Below the pieces are notes generated by a model. That model saw nothing but the letters and a program-made list of their open reading frames with translations, searched no databases and was not told where the DNA came from. A DNA stretch of 22,449 bases from the NCBI GenBank assembly GCA_038209155.1, contig JBBQYA010000043.1:1-22449 (forward strand). Direction: 5' to 3'. Each line of letters opens with the position of its first letter. Within the stretch, counting starts at the first letter, position 1. Made by a program: the position numbers and the translations under genes. The stretch comes from JBBQYA01 sp038209155 (GTDB taxonomy: Bacteria; Bacteroidota; Bacteroidia; Sphingobacteriales; Sphingobacteriaceae). Of the stretch, positions 15,680 through 22,449 are shown piece by piece.

Positions 15680-17415
15680 ACTATTTAATTGTTATTTTAT
15701 TTAGTTTATTCTTAAATTTTTCTTTTGCTCAATCCACTCCTTATGAACTAAGTAAAGGAAAAGAAACGGCAACTTACCAGCAAGCAATAGATTATTATCG
15801 ATTATTAGATTCTACTTATAGAGAAATTACTATTGAGGAAATAGGAATTACCGATAGTGGAAAACCTTTAACGATTATAAAAATTACAAATTCTGTTTCA
15901 GGTGTCAATAAATGTAGAGTTTTAATTAATAATGGAATTCACCCTGGCGAACCAGAAGGCATAGATGCTTCAATGATGTTGGCAAGAGATCTATTAAAAA
16001 ATAAAAAAATCAATAAGTTTTTAGATAAAATAGAATTATACATTATTCCAATTTACAATATTGAAGGCTCTTTACATAGAAGTGCTACGAGTAGAGTAAA
16101 TCAAAATGGGCCCATAGAATATGGCTTTAGAGGCAATGGACAAAACCTAGATTTAAATCGAGATTTTATAAAGTGCGATTCTAAAAATGCAGAATTATTT
16201 GCTACGATTTTTCAAAAAATAACACCCCATTTATTGATAGATACTCATACCAGTAATGGCTCTAATTATCAATATACATTAACATATGTTGCTACTCAAA
16301 AAGATAAATTATACTCACCGCAAGCAGTTTATTTTGAAAATAATCTAATACCAGCTATAGCAAATAGTACGAAGAGTTTGGGTTTTGAAATGATTCCGTA
16401 TGTTAATAGTAGAAAAACAATTCCGAATGATGGTATAGATGGATTTTTTGATAGTCCTCGGTATTCTACTGGCTACGCTTCTTTGTTCAATTGCCTTGGT
16501 TTCATGGTAGAAACCCATATGTTAAAAGAATTTGACAAACGAGTAAAAGCGACTTATTCTTTTCTCTTAAGCAGCATTATTATAGCTTCAAAAGATGCTG
16601 AAACCATAATCCAATTGCAGGCTGATGCTGATACCTCTACAATTTTTCAACAAGAATTTCCAATTTCCTATTCCCAAGATACTAGTCAATTTGTAGAATT
16701 AAATTTTAAAGGATTTACAGCAAAATATAAAGAAAGTAAAGTCTCTGGTAAGCCAAGATTATTTTATGATGAATCTAAGCCCATACTATTTCCAGTTAGG
16801 TTTTATAATGAATTTGTACCAAATAAAATAATAATAAAACCAGCAGCATACATTATTCCGCAAGCATATCAAAAAGTAATAAAGCTTTTAAATTGTAATG
16901 GAGTAGAAATGTATGAATTGGTAAAGGATACTTTTTTAATTGTTGAATCTTATAAAATAGATAGTTTTAAAACTTTCAAATTACCCTATGAAGGACATTA
17001 CTACCATTATCAAGTTTACACAACAGCAAATATTGATACCATCAATTATTTTAGAGGAGATAAAGTGATTATTACAAATCAAAAAACAAATAAATATTTA
17101 GTAGAAACACTTGAACCAGAGGCAAAAGATTCGTTTTTCTCATGGAATTTCTTTGATGGTGTTCTAAATCAAAAGGAAGGATTTTCTGATTATGTGTTTG
17201 AGGATGTAGCTGCTGACATGTTGAAGAAAAACAAAACCTTAAAAGATTTATTTGAGAAAAAGAAATTGGACGATGCAAAGTTTGCTTCTGATGGAAATGC
17301 TCAATTAGATTATTTATACAAACAATCTATTTATTACGAAAAAACTCATAATAGATATCCAGTTACAAGAATTCTATTTGAATCCCAAATTCCTAAACAA
17401 ATTTTAAGCTATTAA
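15676..17415 (+). CDS. Secreted M14-family zinc carboxypeptidase
   Basis: Predicted exported metallopeptidase, 579 residues. A signal peptide (LIVILFSLFLNFSFAQ) precedes an M14 catalytic domain. Zinc ligands are H89 and E92 in GIHPGE and H191 in IDTHTSNG; the substrate-binding N161-R162 lies in NLDLNRDF; the catalytic glutamate is probably E279 in FMVETHML. All active-site elements are intact. A further 280 residues form a C-terminal region of unknown function with beta character. M14 enzymes release C-terminal residues or act on cell-wall peptides; the substrate here cannot be told. Its ATG overlaps the preceding TGA by four bases and the rhomboid gene starts one base after its stop, so it sits within one operon. 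Confidence 0.9.
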   Translation: MNYLIVILFSLFLNFSFAQSTPYELSKGKETATYQQAIDYYRLLDSTYREITIEEIGITDSGKPLTIIKITNSVSGVNKCRVLINNGIHPGEPEGIDASMMLARDLLKNKKINKFLDKIELYIIPIYNIEGSLHRSATSRVNQNGPIEYGFRGNGQNLDLNRDFIKCDSKNAELFATIFQKITPHLLIDTHTSNGSNYQYTLTYVATQKDKLYSPQAVYFENNLIPAIANSTKSLGFEMIPYVNSRKTIPNDGIDGFFDSPRYSTGYASLFNCLGFMVETHMLKEFDKRVKATYSFLLSSIIIASKDAETIIQLQADADTSTIFQQEFPISYSQDTSQFVELNFKGFTAKYKESKVSGKPRLFYDESKPILFPVRFYNEFVPNKIIIKPAAYIIPQAYQKVIKLLNCNGVEMYELVKDTFLIVESYKIDSFKTFKLPYEGHYYHYQVYTTANIDTINYFRGDKVIITNQKTNKYLVETLEPEAKDSFFSWNFFDGVLNQKEGFSDYVFEDVAADMLKKNKTLKDLFEKKKLDDAKFASDGNAQLDYLYKQSIYYEKTHNRYPVTRILFESQIPKQILSY

Positions 17416-17416
17416 T

Positions 17417-18043
17417 ATGGACTTGCTTTCTGCACCAGTTTCGATTTTTATTTTTGTACTTACGGTTGGTACTAGTTTGTATGGTTTGTATGGAAATAGA
17501 AATGTGATTGATAATTTAATGCTTCATCCTTACTCCATCAATAGAGGAAAAAAATATTTTACGATTTTAGGAAGCGGCATTGTGCATGCAGATTTAAATC
17601 ATTTATTATTTAATATGCTTTCGTTTTTCTTTTTCGCATTCACTCTTGAGAGAATTACTGGCTCTTTGTTTTTCGGTTTATTATATATACTATCTTTACT
17701 AATCAGTGATTTACCCTCTATTATAAAACATAAAAACAATCCTGATTATTATTCTTTAGGCGCTTCTGGGGCTATATCTGCCGTTATTTTTTCTTATATT
17801 CTTTTTGATCCACTTACTAAATTTTATTTATTTTTCATTCCAATTGGGATTCCAGCATATATTTTTGGAGTGCTTTATTTAGCATATTGTGCGTATGCTG
17901 CCCGCCAAACTGGTGATCATATTAATCATGATGCTCACTTTTATGGAGCATTATCCGGCTTATTTATCACCATATTATTTCACAAAGGAATTTTATCGAA
18001 TTTCATACAAACTATCAGTACCCAATTGGCGTTATTGATTTAA
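17417..18043 (+). CDS. Rhomboid family intramembrane serine protease
   Basis: Membrane protease of the rhomboid family, 208 residues, with about six hydrophobic helices and no extra domain. The oxyanion region NHLLFN is at 61-66, the nucleophile S117 is in GASGA, and the catalytic histidine is probably H174 in HDAHFYGALSG. All catalytic elements are kept, so activity is likely. Rhomboids cleave transmembrane helices of membrane substrates; the target here is unknown. The gene begins one base after the M14 peptidase stop and is followed after 51 bases by a small membrane protein. Confidence 0.9.
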   Translation: MDLLSAPVSIFIFVLTVGTSLYGLYGNRNVIDNLMLHPYSINRGKKYFTILGSGIVHADLNHLLFNMLSFFFFAFTLERITGSLFFGLLYILSLLISDLPSIIKHKNNPDYYSLGASGAISAVIFSYILFDPLTKFYLFFIPIGIPAYIFGVLYLAYCAYAARQTGDHINHDAHFYGALSGLFITILFHKGILSNFIQTISTQLALLI

Positions 18044-18094
18044 AATTATATCTTTATTTCAGATTAAAACATTAATTAATTTTTTCTTGATGGC

Positions 18095-18328
18095 ATGAAA
18101 AACTTGTTATTAAACCCAGCTGTTTTACTTACAGGGTCGTTATTTTTAGCGATTGCCTTTTATACTTTATATTTACTTTACAAAAATTCTTATCGCAAAA
18201 AGTTGGATAAAAAAGAAGAAAATATAGAAGAAGAAGATGCAGAATTAAAAGATATAAAACTTCCATCCATAGAAGGCATTATTTATCCAAGCGAAAAAAA
18301 GGCGATCAATCAGAATTTACAGCGGTAA
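18095..18328 (+). CDS. Small single-helix membrane protein of unknown function
   Basis: A 77-residue protein with one hydrophobic helix (about 7-29, PAVLLTGSLFLAIAFYTLYLLY) followed by a strongly charged segment rich in lysine and glutamate (30-55). I do not recognise a family. The basic residues just after the helix suggest the C-terminus is cytoplasmic. It lies on the same strand as the rhomboid gene, possibly in the same transcript. Its last 12 bases overlap the 3' end of the convergent gene. Codon use and hydrophobic pattern support a real gene, but evidence is modest. Confidence 0.6.
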   Translation: MKNLLLNPAVLLTGSLFLAIAFYTLYLLYKNSYRKKLDKKEENIEEEDAELKDIKLPSIEGIIYPSEKKAINQNLQR

Positions 18329-19300
18329 TTCAATACTTTTTTCATCTAACAATTTTCCATCTCGCTCAATAAACGAAATAGGATTTTCTGGATCTTTCAA
18401 AATCTCAAATTTTACGAAACCCCAAGATTGCCAAAAGGCTTCCAAAACCTGAGCATAAGTTTTGTTCTCCCAATTCGCAAATAATCTCTTACCGGGCATT
18501 ACACTGAAAGGCATTGGACTTAAAACCAAACTACCCGAATTTTTGGTAATAATAATCTCAGCACTAGGATTTAATAAATATCCTGAATAGTAAATTCTTG
18601 CCGCCAGCTCTTGAAATTGTATAGGATGTAGTTTTTTGTCTTTTATTTTAGTATAAATTTCTTTATGATAATTTTTATTAGCTCCATGATCTTGCAAACA
18701 AATGACCAATCCAATACCATTAAATTGCGAAGAGAAGATCATTGTATTCAATTCGTCTCTATAATCAAAAACATGTGCACCTTGCTTTACATCAAATAAG
18801 AAAATAGACCAAGGTTTTTGTTCATCAAATTCTATCTGATGAATTATTGAAAGTAAAGCAAGATGATGATTTGAGAATTTCTTGATCAATGAAGGTGCGA
18901 TGGAAAGAGGCTCATTATTTTCACGTTGGCTTAACGCAAGCTTTAGTTCATTGTAAATAATACCATACATCATTAATCCAGTCCATTGAAAAATTTCTGT
19001 TTCTGATAATTGAGAAAATCCTGTAAAACCAGATTTGCTTGCTGTTTCTACTTTGTGTTGCAGTGGTTTTATAAAATTTTCTAAAATGGAAGTCTTGCAA
19101 GGAATTCTTAGTAATTGAAAAGTAGTAAAAGACTCGTCGAGAAGCTTAAAAGGCCTATTTTGTAATTCAAATTCTACAACCAACCATTCTGGAAAAACAG
19201 ACATGAACTCAGATCCATTTGTTTTTTCGCCCGTGATAAAACAATGATGATCATCAAAATGGAAATCGGTAAATGGTTTATACAATTCGTCTTCAATCAT
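18317..19300 (-). CDS. Conserved-looking hypothetical protein, cytoplasmic
   Basis: A 327-residue protein I do not recognise. There is no signal peptide or membrane helix. The N-terminal part contains HFDDHHCFITGE, which has histidines and one cysteine that might hold a metal, but no second cysteine pair makes it a zinc finger. The middle is mostly helical (FSQLSETEIFQWTGLMMYGIIYNELKL), and a beta-rich section follows (IFLFDVKQGAHVFDYRDELN and SAEIIITKNSGSLVLS). It lies nine bases downstream of the lipoprotein gene on the same strand, so the two are probably co-expressed and may act in one process. The ends overlap the convergent small membrane protein gene by 12 bases. Confidence 0.7.
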   Translation of the reverse strand: MIEDELYKPFTDFHFDDHHCFITGEKTNGSEFMSVFPEWLVVEFELQNRPFKLLDESFTTFQLLRIPCKTSILENFIKPLQHKVETASKSGFTGFSQLSETEIFQWTGLMMYGIIYNELKLALSQRENNEPLSIAPSLIKKFSNHHLALLSIIHQIEFDEQKPWSIFLFDVKQGAHVFDYRDELNTMIFSSQFNGIGLVICLQDHGANKNYHKEIYTKIKDKKLHPIQFQELAARIYYSGYLLNPSAEIIITKNSGSLVLSPMPFSVMPGKRLFANWENKTYAQVLEAFWQSWGFVKFEILKDPENPISFIERDGKLLDEKSIELPL

Positions 19301-19309
19301 TTATAAATA

Positions 19310-20428
19310 CTAATAAGTGACATAGAAATTCCTAATTTTACTTACCAATTGATCATAAATTGGCTTGGTGAATTCAATAAATAAAGTTTGAGGAGCTGGA
19401 GGCTGTGCTTCTCTTTGTTCTGTAAGATCTAATTGTAAATTCGTGAGTGCTCGATCATCTCCGCGATAAGTAGCCCATTCATTTCTCCAAACAAAGGTTC
19501 CAGGAAACTTTTCTTGCGTTAGCAAACTATTATTGTTTGGATTTACAATTTTGAAATCCAATAATCCACTTGAACTTATGGTTTTTGAGAAAGTAATGAG
19601 TTTTGCTTTCACCGTAGCATAAACTGGTTTTCCTTTATCTGTTTTAATCAACACACTATCTTTAGAAAAATCTTCAACACGTTCTTTTACATAAGTTTGC
19701 CCAACTACAAAATCATCAAATCGGATAATAATTTTTTGATCAAAATCTTTTTTATTACTTTTTCTAGCTTCGGAAATACTATAAAATCGAACAAACTCTC
19801 GGGTACTAAATTCTAATAAGAATTCTGAAATTTTATTCTGAAAAAATTCATTCGTCAGTCCAAAGGTTAAAGACGAAACCGGTATTTGATCTACAATCAC
19901 ATGAATCGTAGCTTTTTCCTTTGCTTCTAAAATTTTATTTCTAACATCTCTAATTCCCGGGACAAATGAATTTGCCGCTATAAAATCAAAATAGGCGTTT
20001 TTTGCACTTTGTTTTGTTCCTTCCTGCAATCGTTTTTCGCCTAATGCGTATCTTACTTCGCCAGATTTTTGTTTTGCGTCCTCTTTTTCTTGGGCAAAAC
20101 TTCTTGGTTTTACTACTGAAAGTGCTGCTGGACTTCTATTTATTTCGTCGTAAATTCCATCCAAACTTTCATAAGAATCCAAAACTTTTTCCCATTTATA
20201 TACATCTGATGATAGTTTGGTGTCATCTATTCTTTTCAATTCATAACTTAATGCTAGCGGATAAGCTTGTCGTAGGGTTTGTTTTGCATTTGTATTTTTT
20301 GGATCAGCTCGCAGTCTGTTTACCGATTTTATAACCGCATCTACATAGTTTCCCTTTTGCAATGACTTTTTTCCAGAGCTGCAAGAAGCTAGAAAGCCTA
20401 TGAAACAGATAATTAAATATTTTTTCAT
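19310..20428 (-). CDS. Predicted lipoprotein of unknown function
   Basis: A 372-residue exported protein. The N-terminus KKYLIICFIGFLASCSSGKK ends in a lipobox with the modified cysteine at residue 16, so it is probably anchored in the envelope. After it, a helical region (about 25-190) with repeats suggestive of TPR-like packing (KGNYVDAVIKSVNRLRADPKN, then GEKRLQEGTKQSAKNAYFDFIAAN) leads to a beta-rich C-terminal half (STREFVRFYSISEAR, FDQKIIIRFDDFVVGQTYVKER, LLTQEKFPGTFVW). I do not recognise a named family. It is the first gene of a two-gene minus-strand unit with the 18317-19300 gene, divergent from the epimerase. Confidence 0.78.
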   Translation of the reverse strand: MKKYLIICFIGFLASCSSGKKSLQKGNYVDAVIKSVNRLRADPKNTNAKQTLRQAYPLALSYELKRIDDTKLSSDVYKWEKVLDSYESLDGIYDEINRSPAALSVVKPRSFAQEKEDAKQKSGEVRYALGEKRLQEGTKQSAKNAYFDFIAANSFVPGIRDVRNKILEAKEKATIHVIVDQIPVSSLTFGLTNEFFQNKISEFLLEFSTREFVRFYSISEARKSNKKDFDQKIIIRFDDFVVGQTYVKERVEDFSKDSVLIKTDKGKPVYATVKAKLITFSKTISSSGLLDFKIVNPNNNSLLTQEKFPGTFVWRNEWATYRGDDRALTNLQLDLTEQREAQPPAPQTLFIEFTKPIYDQLVSKIRNFYVTY

Positions 20429-20512
20429 CTACTTTAATTTATACTGCAATTAGCATATAATTGCCTGTTTTAGAAAATTAAAATTTCTATTTTTATTAAT
20501 TAGCCTATTATC
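20429..20512. promoter_or_regulatory. Divergent intergenic region between lipoprotein and epimerase genes
   Basis: This 84-base A/T-rich gap must hold promoters for both directions. On + a weak pair, TTG (20461-20463) and TATTTTTA (20488-20495), is 24 bases apart and ends 17 bases before the epimerase ATG. On minus I find no good consensus match. Confidence 0.35.
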
Positions 20513-21529
20513 ATGATCATACATGCTAAACCATTCACCCTAACCTTAAAAAATCCTTTTGGAATTTCTAAGAACACGAGAAATGAAACACAAACTATTA
20601 TGGTTGAGATCAAAAAAGATGGTTTTATTGGTTTTGGAGAAGCCTGCTTGCCACCTTATTTACCAGAAACTCAAAAAAGTGTATTAGCTTTTATTCAAAA
20701 AATAGATTCTCAAGAAATTTCTTATCCTTTTGATTTTGAATTAATTCATGATTATTTCAATCATGTTGATTCCGAAAATTTTTCTGCAAAAGCTTGTTTA
20801 GACATTGCATTGCATGATTTGATGGCGAAAATAGAAAATAAAACTCTTTTTCAACTACTTAATTCCAATCCTGATAAAATGCCCTATTCTGCTTTCACAA
20901 TTGGAATAGATAAGTCGGAAATTATAATTGAAAAAGTAAAGCAATCATCTGCATTCAGGTATCTAAAAGTAAAATTAGGGAGTGACAAAGACGATGAAAT
21001 GATTGCTGCTATCAGAACCATAAGTTTCAAACCTTTATATATTGATGTGAATGAAGGATGGAAAGATAAGCGAAAAGCATTAGAACAAATTTTTAGATTG
21101 AGAGATGATGGAGCTAAATTAATAGAACAACCATTACCCAAAGCAGAATTGATAGACACAAGTTGGTTAAGTGAAAATAGTCCAATTCCTATTTTGGCAG
21201 ACGAAGCTTTTCAAATTATTGAAGATTTAGAAAAATTGCAAGGTGTATATAAAGGTATAGTTGTTAAATTGATGAAATGTGGCGGCATCTATCCAGCATC
21301 TAAGATTATAGAAAAAGCCAAAATGATGGATTTTAAAATCATGATGGGATGCATGAATGAATCTTCTTGTGCCGTGATGGCAGGAGCAGCTTTGGCTCCT
21401 AATTGTAACTATGCAGATCTGGATGGACCTTTTCTTTTGACAAATAATCCATTTGTAAATCCAAAAATGGCCGAGGGTAAAATAGTTTTAAATAATAATC
21501 CGGGTATTGGATTGGTAAAAGTTGAATAA
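20513..21529 (+). CDS. Dipeptide epimerase (L-Ala-D/L-Glu epimerase-like, enolase superfamily)
   Basis: Enolase-superfamily enzyme that epimerises dipeptides such as L-Ala-D/L-Glu, used in murein peptide recycling; the exact dipeptide may differ in Bacteroidota. 338 residues, normal length. The N-terminal capping domain has FGIGEAC-like IGFGEACLPPYLPET. The barrel shows the catalytic pair K152/K154 in LKVKLG, metal ligands D178 (IDVNEGW), E205 (IEQPLP) and D230 (ADEAF), the opposite lysine K252 in VVKLMKCGG, and the DLDGP motif near 302-306 that binds the substrate amino group in the family. All are intact. The neighbouring M14 peptidase and lipoprotein genes give no direct support for a pathway. 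Confidence 0.93.
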   Translation: MIIHAKPFTLTLKNPFGISKNTRNETQTIMVEIKKDGFIGFGEACLPPYLPETQKSVLAFIQKIDSQEISYPFDFELIHDYFNHVDSENFSAKACLDIALHDLMAKIENKTLFQLLNSNPDKMPYSAFTIGIDKSEIIIEKVKQSSAFRYLKVKLGSDKDDEMIAAIRTISFKPLYIDVNEGWKDKRKALEQIFRLRDDGAKLIEQPLPKAELIDTSWLSENSPIPILADEAFQIIEDLEKLQGVYKGIVVKLMKCGGIYPASKIIEKAKMMDFKIMMGCMNESSCAVMAGAALAPNCNYADLDGPFLLTNNPFVNPKMAEGKIVLNNNPGIGLVKVE

Positions 21530-21568
21530 AGCTATAAAAAATAAGGAAATGGTTTAAAAGATTATTTT

Positions 21569-21598
21569 TCCATTTGTCGAAGAATAAAAACAAATGGA
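21569..21598. repeat. Inverted repeat after the epimerase gene
   Basis: The arms TCCATTTGT (21569-21577) and ACAAATGGA (21590-21598) are perfect complements with a 12-base loop. No T run follows in either direction, so it is not a standard terminator, although it sits 40 bases after a stop codon. GGAAATGG at 21545-21552 could pair with the left arm in an alternative fold. Confidence 0.4.
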
Positions 21599-21647
21599 TA
21601 ATTTAAAAAAAAATATTTATTTTAGTAGTCTAATAATCAAACTTTTT

Positions 21648-22449
21648 ATGAAATTAAAATTTCTACTTACAAGCATTCTTTCTTTTACATTATTGGTTGG
21701 AGTGGCTCAAAACAAGACCTCTATCAAAGGTCCAAATGTTAAAACAAAAACTATTTCAAGTCCATTTTATGGAGAAAAAATAGTTGCCACTGATCGTGGA
21801 TGTGCAACGATGGAAAATCTTGAAATTGAAATGAAAAATGATCCTCAATTGGCACAAAGAATGCAAAATGTGGAGAAAGATATTCAAGACTACATTAAAA
21901 ATAATCCTCAAAATAAGTCAGGAGTAGCGGTTACCATTCCAGTTGTATTTCATGTGGTATATAAAAATGCTGACGAAAATCTTTCAGCAGGAAGAATTCA
22001 AGATCAGTTAGATGTTTTGAATGAAGATTTTAGAAAATTGAATGCAGACGCAATAAAAATTCCTGCCGTATTCCAAAGTTTAGCAGCAGATATTGAGGTC
22101 AATTTTTGTTTGGCCACCAAAGATCCGCTTGGAAATGCAACAACCGGAATTACACGAACAAGTACTAATCTTGCAAATTTCCCTACGGGCTCCGCCGTTA
22201 AAACAATTGGAGGAGGAGGACAAGATCCATGGCCATCAGCTAAATATTTGAATATTTGGGTTTGTGATATTGCTGGATCAGTTTTAGGTTTTGCAACTTT
22301 CCCAGGTGGTTCCCCAGCTGCTGATGGTATTGTATTAGATTTTGCTTATACTGGAACTGATGGTTCAGTTTCACCTTACAATTTAGGTAGAACAGCTACT
22401 CACGAAGTTGGGCATTATTTAGGCTTAAAACATATTTGGGGTGATGCAA
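21648..22449 (+). CDS. M43 (pappalysin-like) zinc metalloprotease, 5' part cut by the window end
   Basis: The open frame runs from the ATG at 21648 off the window with at least 267 codons and no stop. A signal peptide (LLTSILSFTLLVGVAQ) is followed by a propeptide-like helical segment with RGCATMENLEIEM, then the catalytic domain starting at TIPVVFHVVY. The metzincin zinc site HEVGHYLGLKH, with WGD after it, occurs just before the cut. RGCAT near residue 50 could act as a cysteine switch that keeps the enzyme latent; this is inferred. The missing 3' end probably includes the rest of the catalytic domain and, in Bacteroidota, often a T9SS sorting tail. Confidence 0.92.
   Translation, partial: MKLKFLLTSILSFTLLVGVAQNKTSIKGPNVKTKTISSPFYGEKIVATDRGCATMENLEIEMKNDPQLAQRMQNVEKDIQDYIKNNPQNKSGVAVTIPVVFHVVYKNADENLSAGRIQDQLDVLNEDFRKLNADAIKIPAVFQSLAADIEVNFCLATKDPLGNATTGITRTSTNLANFPTGSAVKTIGGGGQDPWPSAKYLNIWVCDIAGSVLGFATFPGGSPAADGIVLDFAYTGTDGSVSPYNLGRTATHEVGHYLGLKHIWGDA

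Noticed and set aside
18317..19300. HNH or zinc-finger nuclease reading of HHCFITGE in the hypothetical protein
   Set aside because: There is one cysteine only, and no second metal pair or HNH core is visible.
21569..21598. Inverted repeat as a terminator for the epimerase gene
   Set aside because: No T tract follows on either strand; it is listed only as an inverted repeat.

Overview
This is a low-GC, gene-dense window from a member of the Bacteroidota. The evidence is a block of ribosomal and translation genes with Bacteroidota-type protein sequences, a TTG-N19-TAnnTTTG promoter ahead of rplM, A-rich sequence instead of clear Shine-Dalgarno sites, a giant secreted protein with a type IX secretion (T9SS) C-terminal signal, a Bacteroidota-style dipeptide epimerase and an M43 metalloprotease. 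The genus cannot be fixed from the sequence alone. I see no tRNA, rRNA, insertion sequence, phage gene or CRISPR array.

Layout. (1) 1-4187: the housekeeping run rplM-rpsI-rpsB-tsf-pyrH-frr, all on +, with a promoter at its head and hairpin terminators after rpsB, tsf and frr. (2) 4173-9336: a four-gene minus-strand operon, read in the order ThiF/E1-like adenylyltransferase, LuxI/FeeM-like GNAT-fold acyltransferase, 7TM-DISM histidine kinase, REC-histidine kinase hybrid. A lone receiver gene (9498-9974, +) faces away from it across a shared intergenic region. (3) 10047-15067: a small outer-membrane beta-barrel protein and a 1367-residue T9SS-exported surface protein. (4) 15097-18328: a tightly packed or overlapping + run of a YjbR-like protein, pterin-4a-carbinolamine dehydratase, a secreted M14 peptidase, a rhomboid protease and a small membrane protein. 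(5) 18317-20428: a minus-strand pair made of a lipoprotein and an unrecognised cytoplasmic protein. (6) 20513-22449: a dipeptide epimerase and the 5' part of an M43 metalloprotease cut by the window edge.

The most interesting region is 4173-9974. A predicted small-molecule N-acyltransferase of the autoinducer-synthase fold is co-transcribed with an ATP-dependent E1-like enzyme and coupled by a 4-base overlap to a seven-transmembrane sensor kinase. The sensor is followed by a REC-kinase hybrid, and a second, clearly paralogous receiver lies divergently. No DNA-binding output domain is encoded there. My inference is a self-contained signal synthesis and perception circuit; the chemistry and the signal are unknown. 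Function calls elsewhere are conventional.
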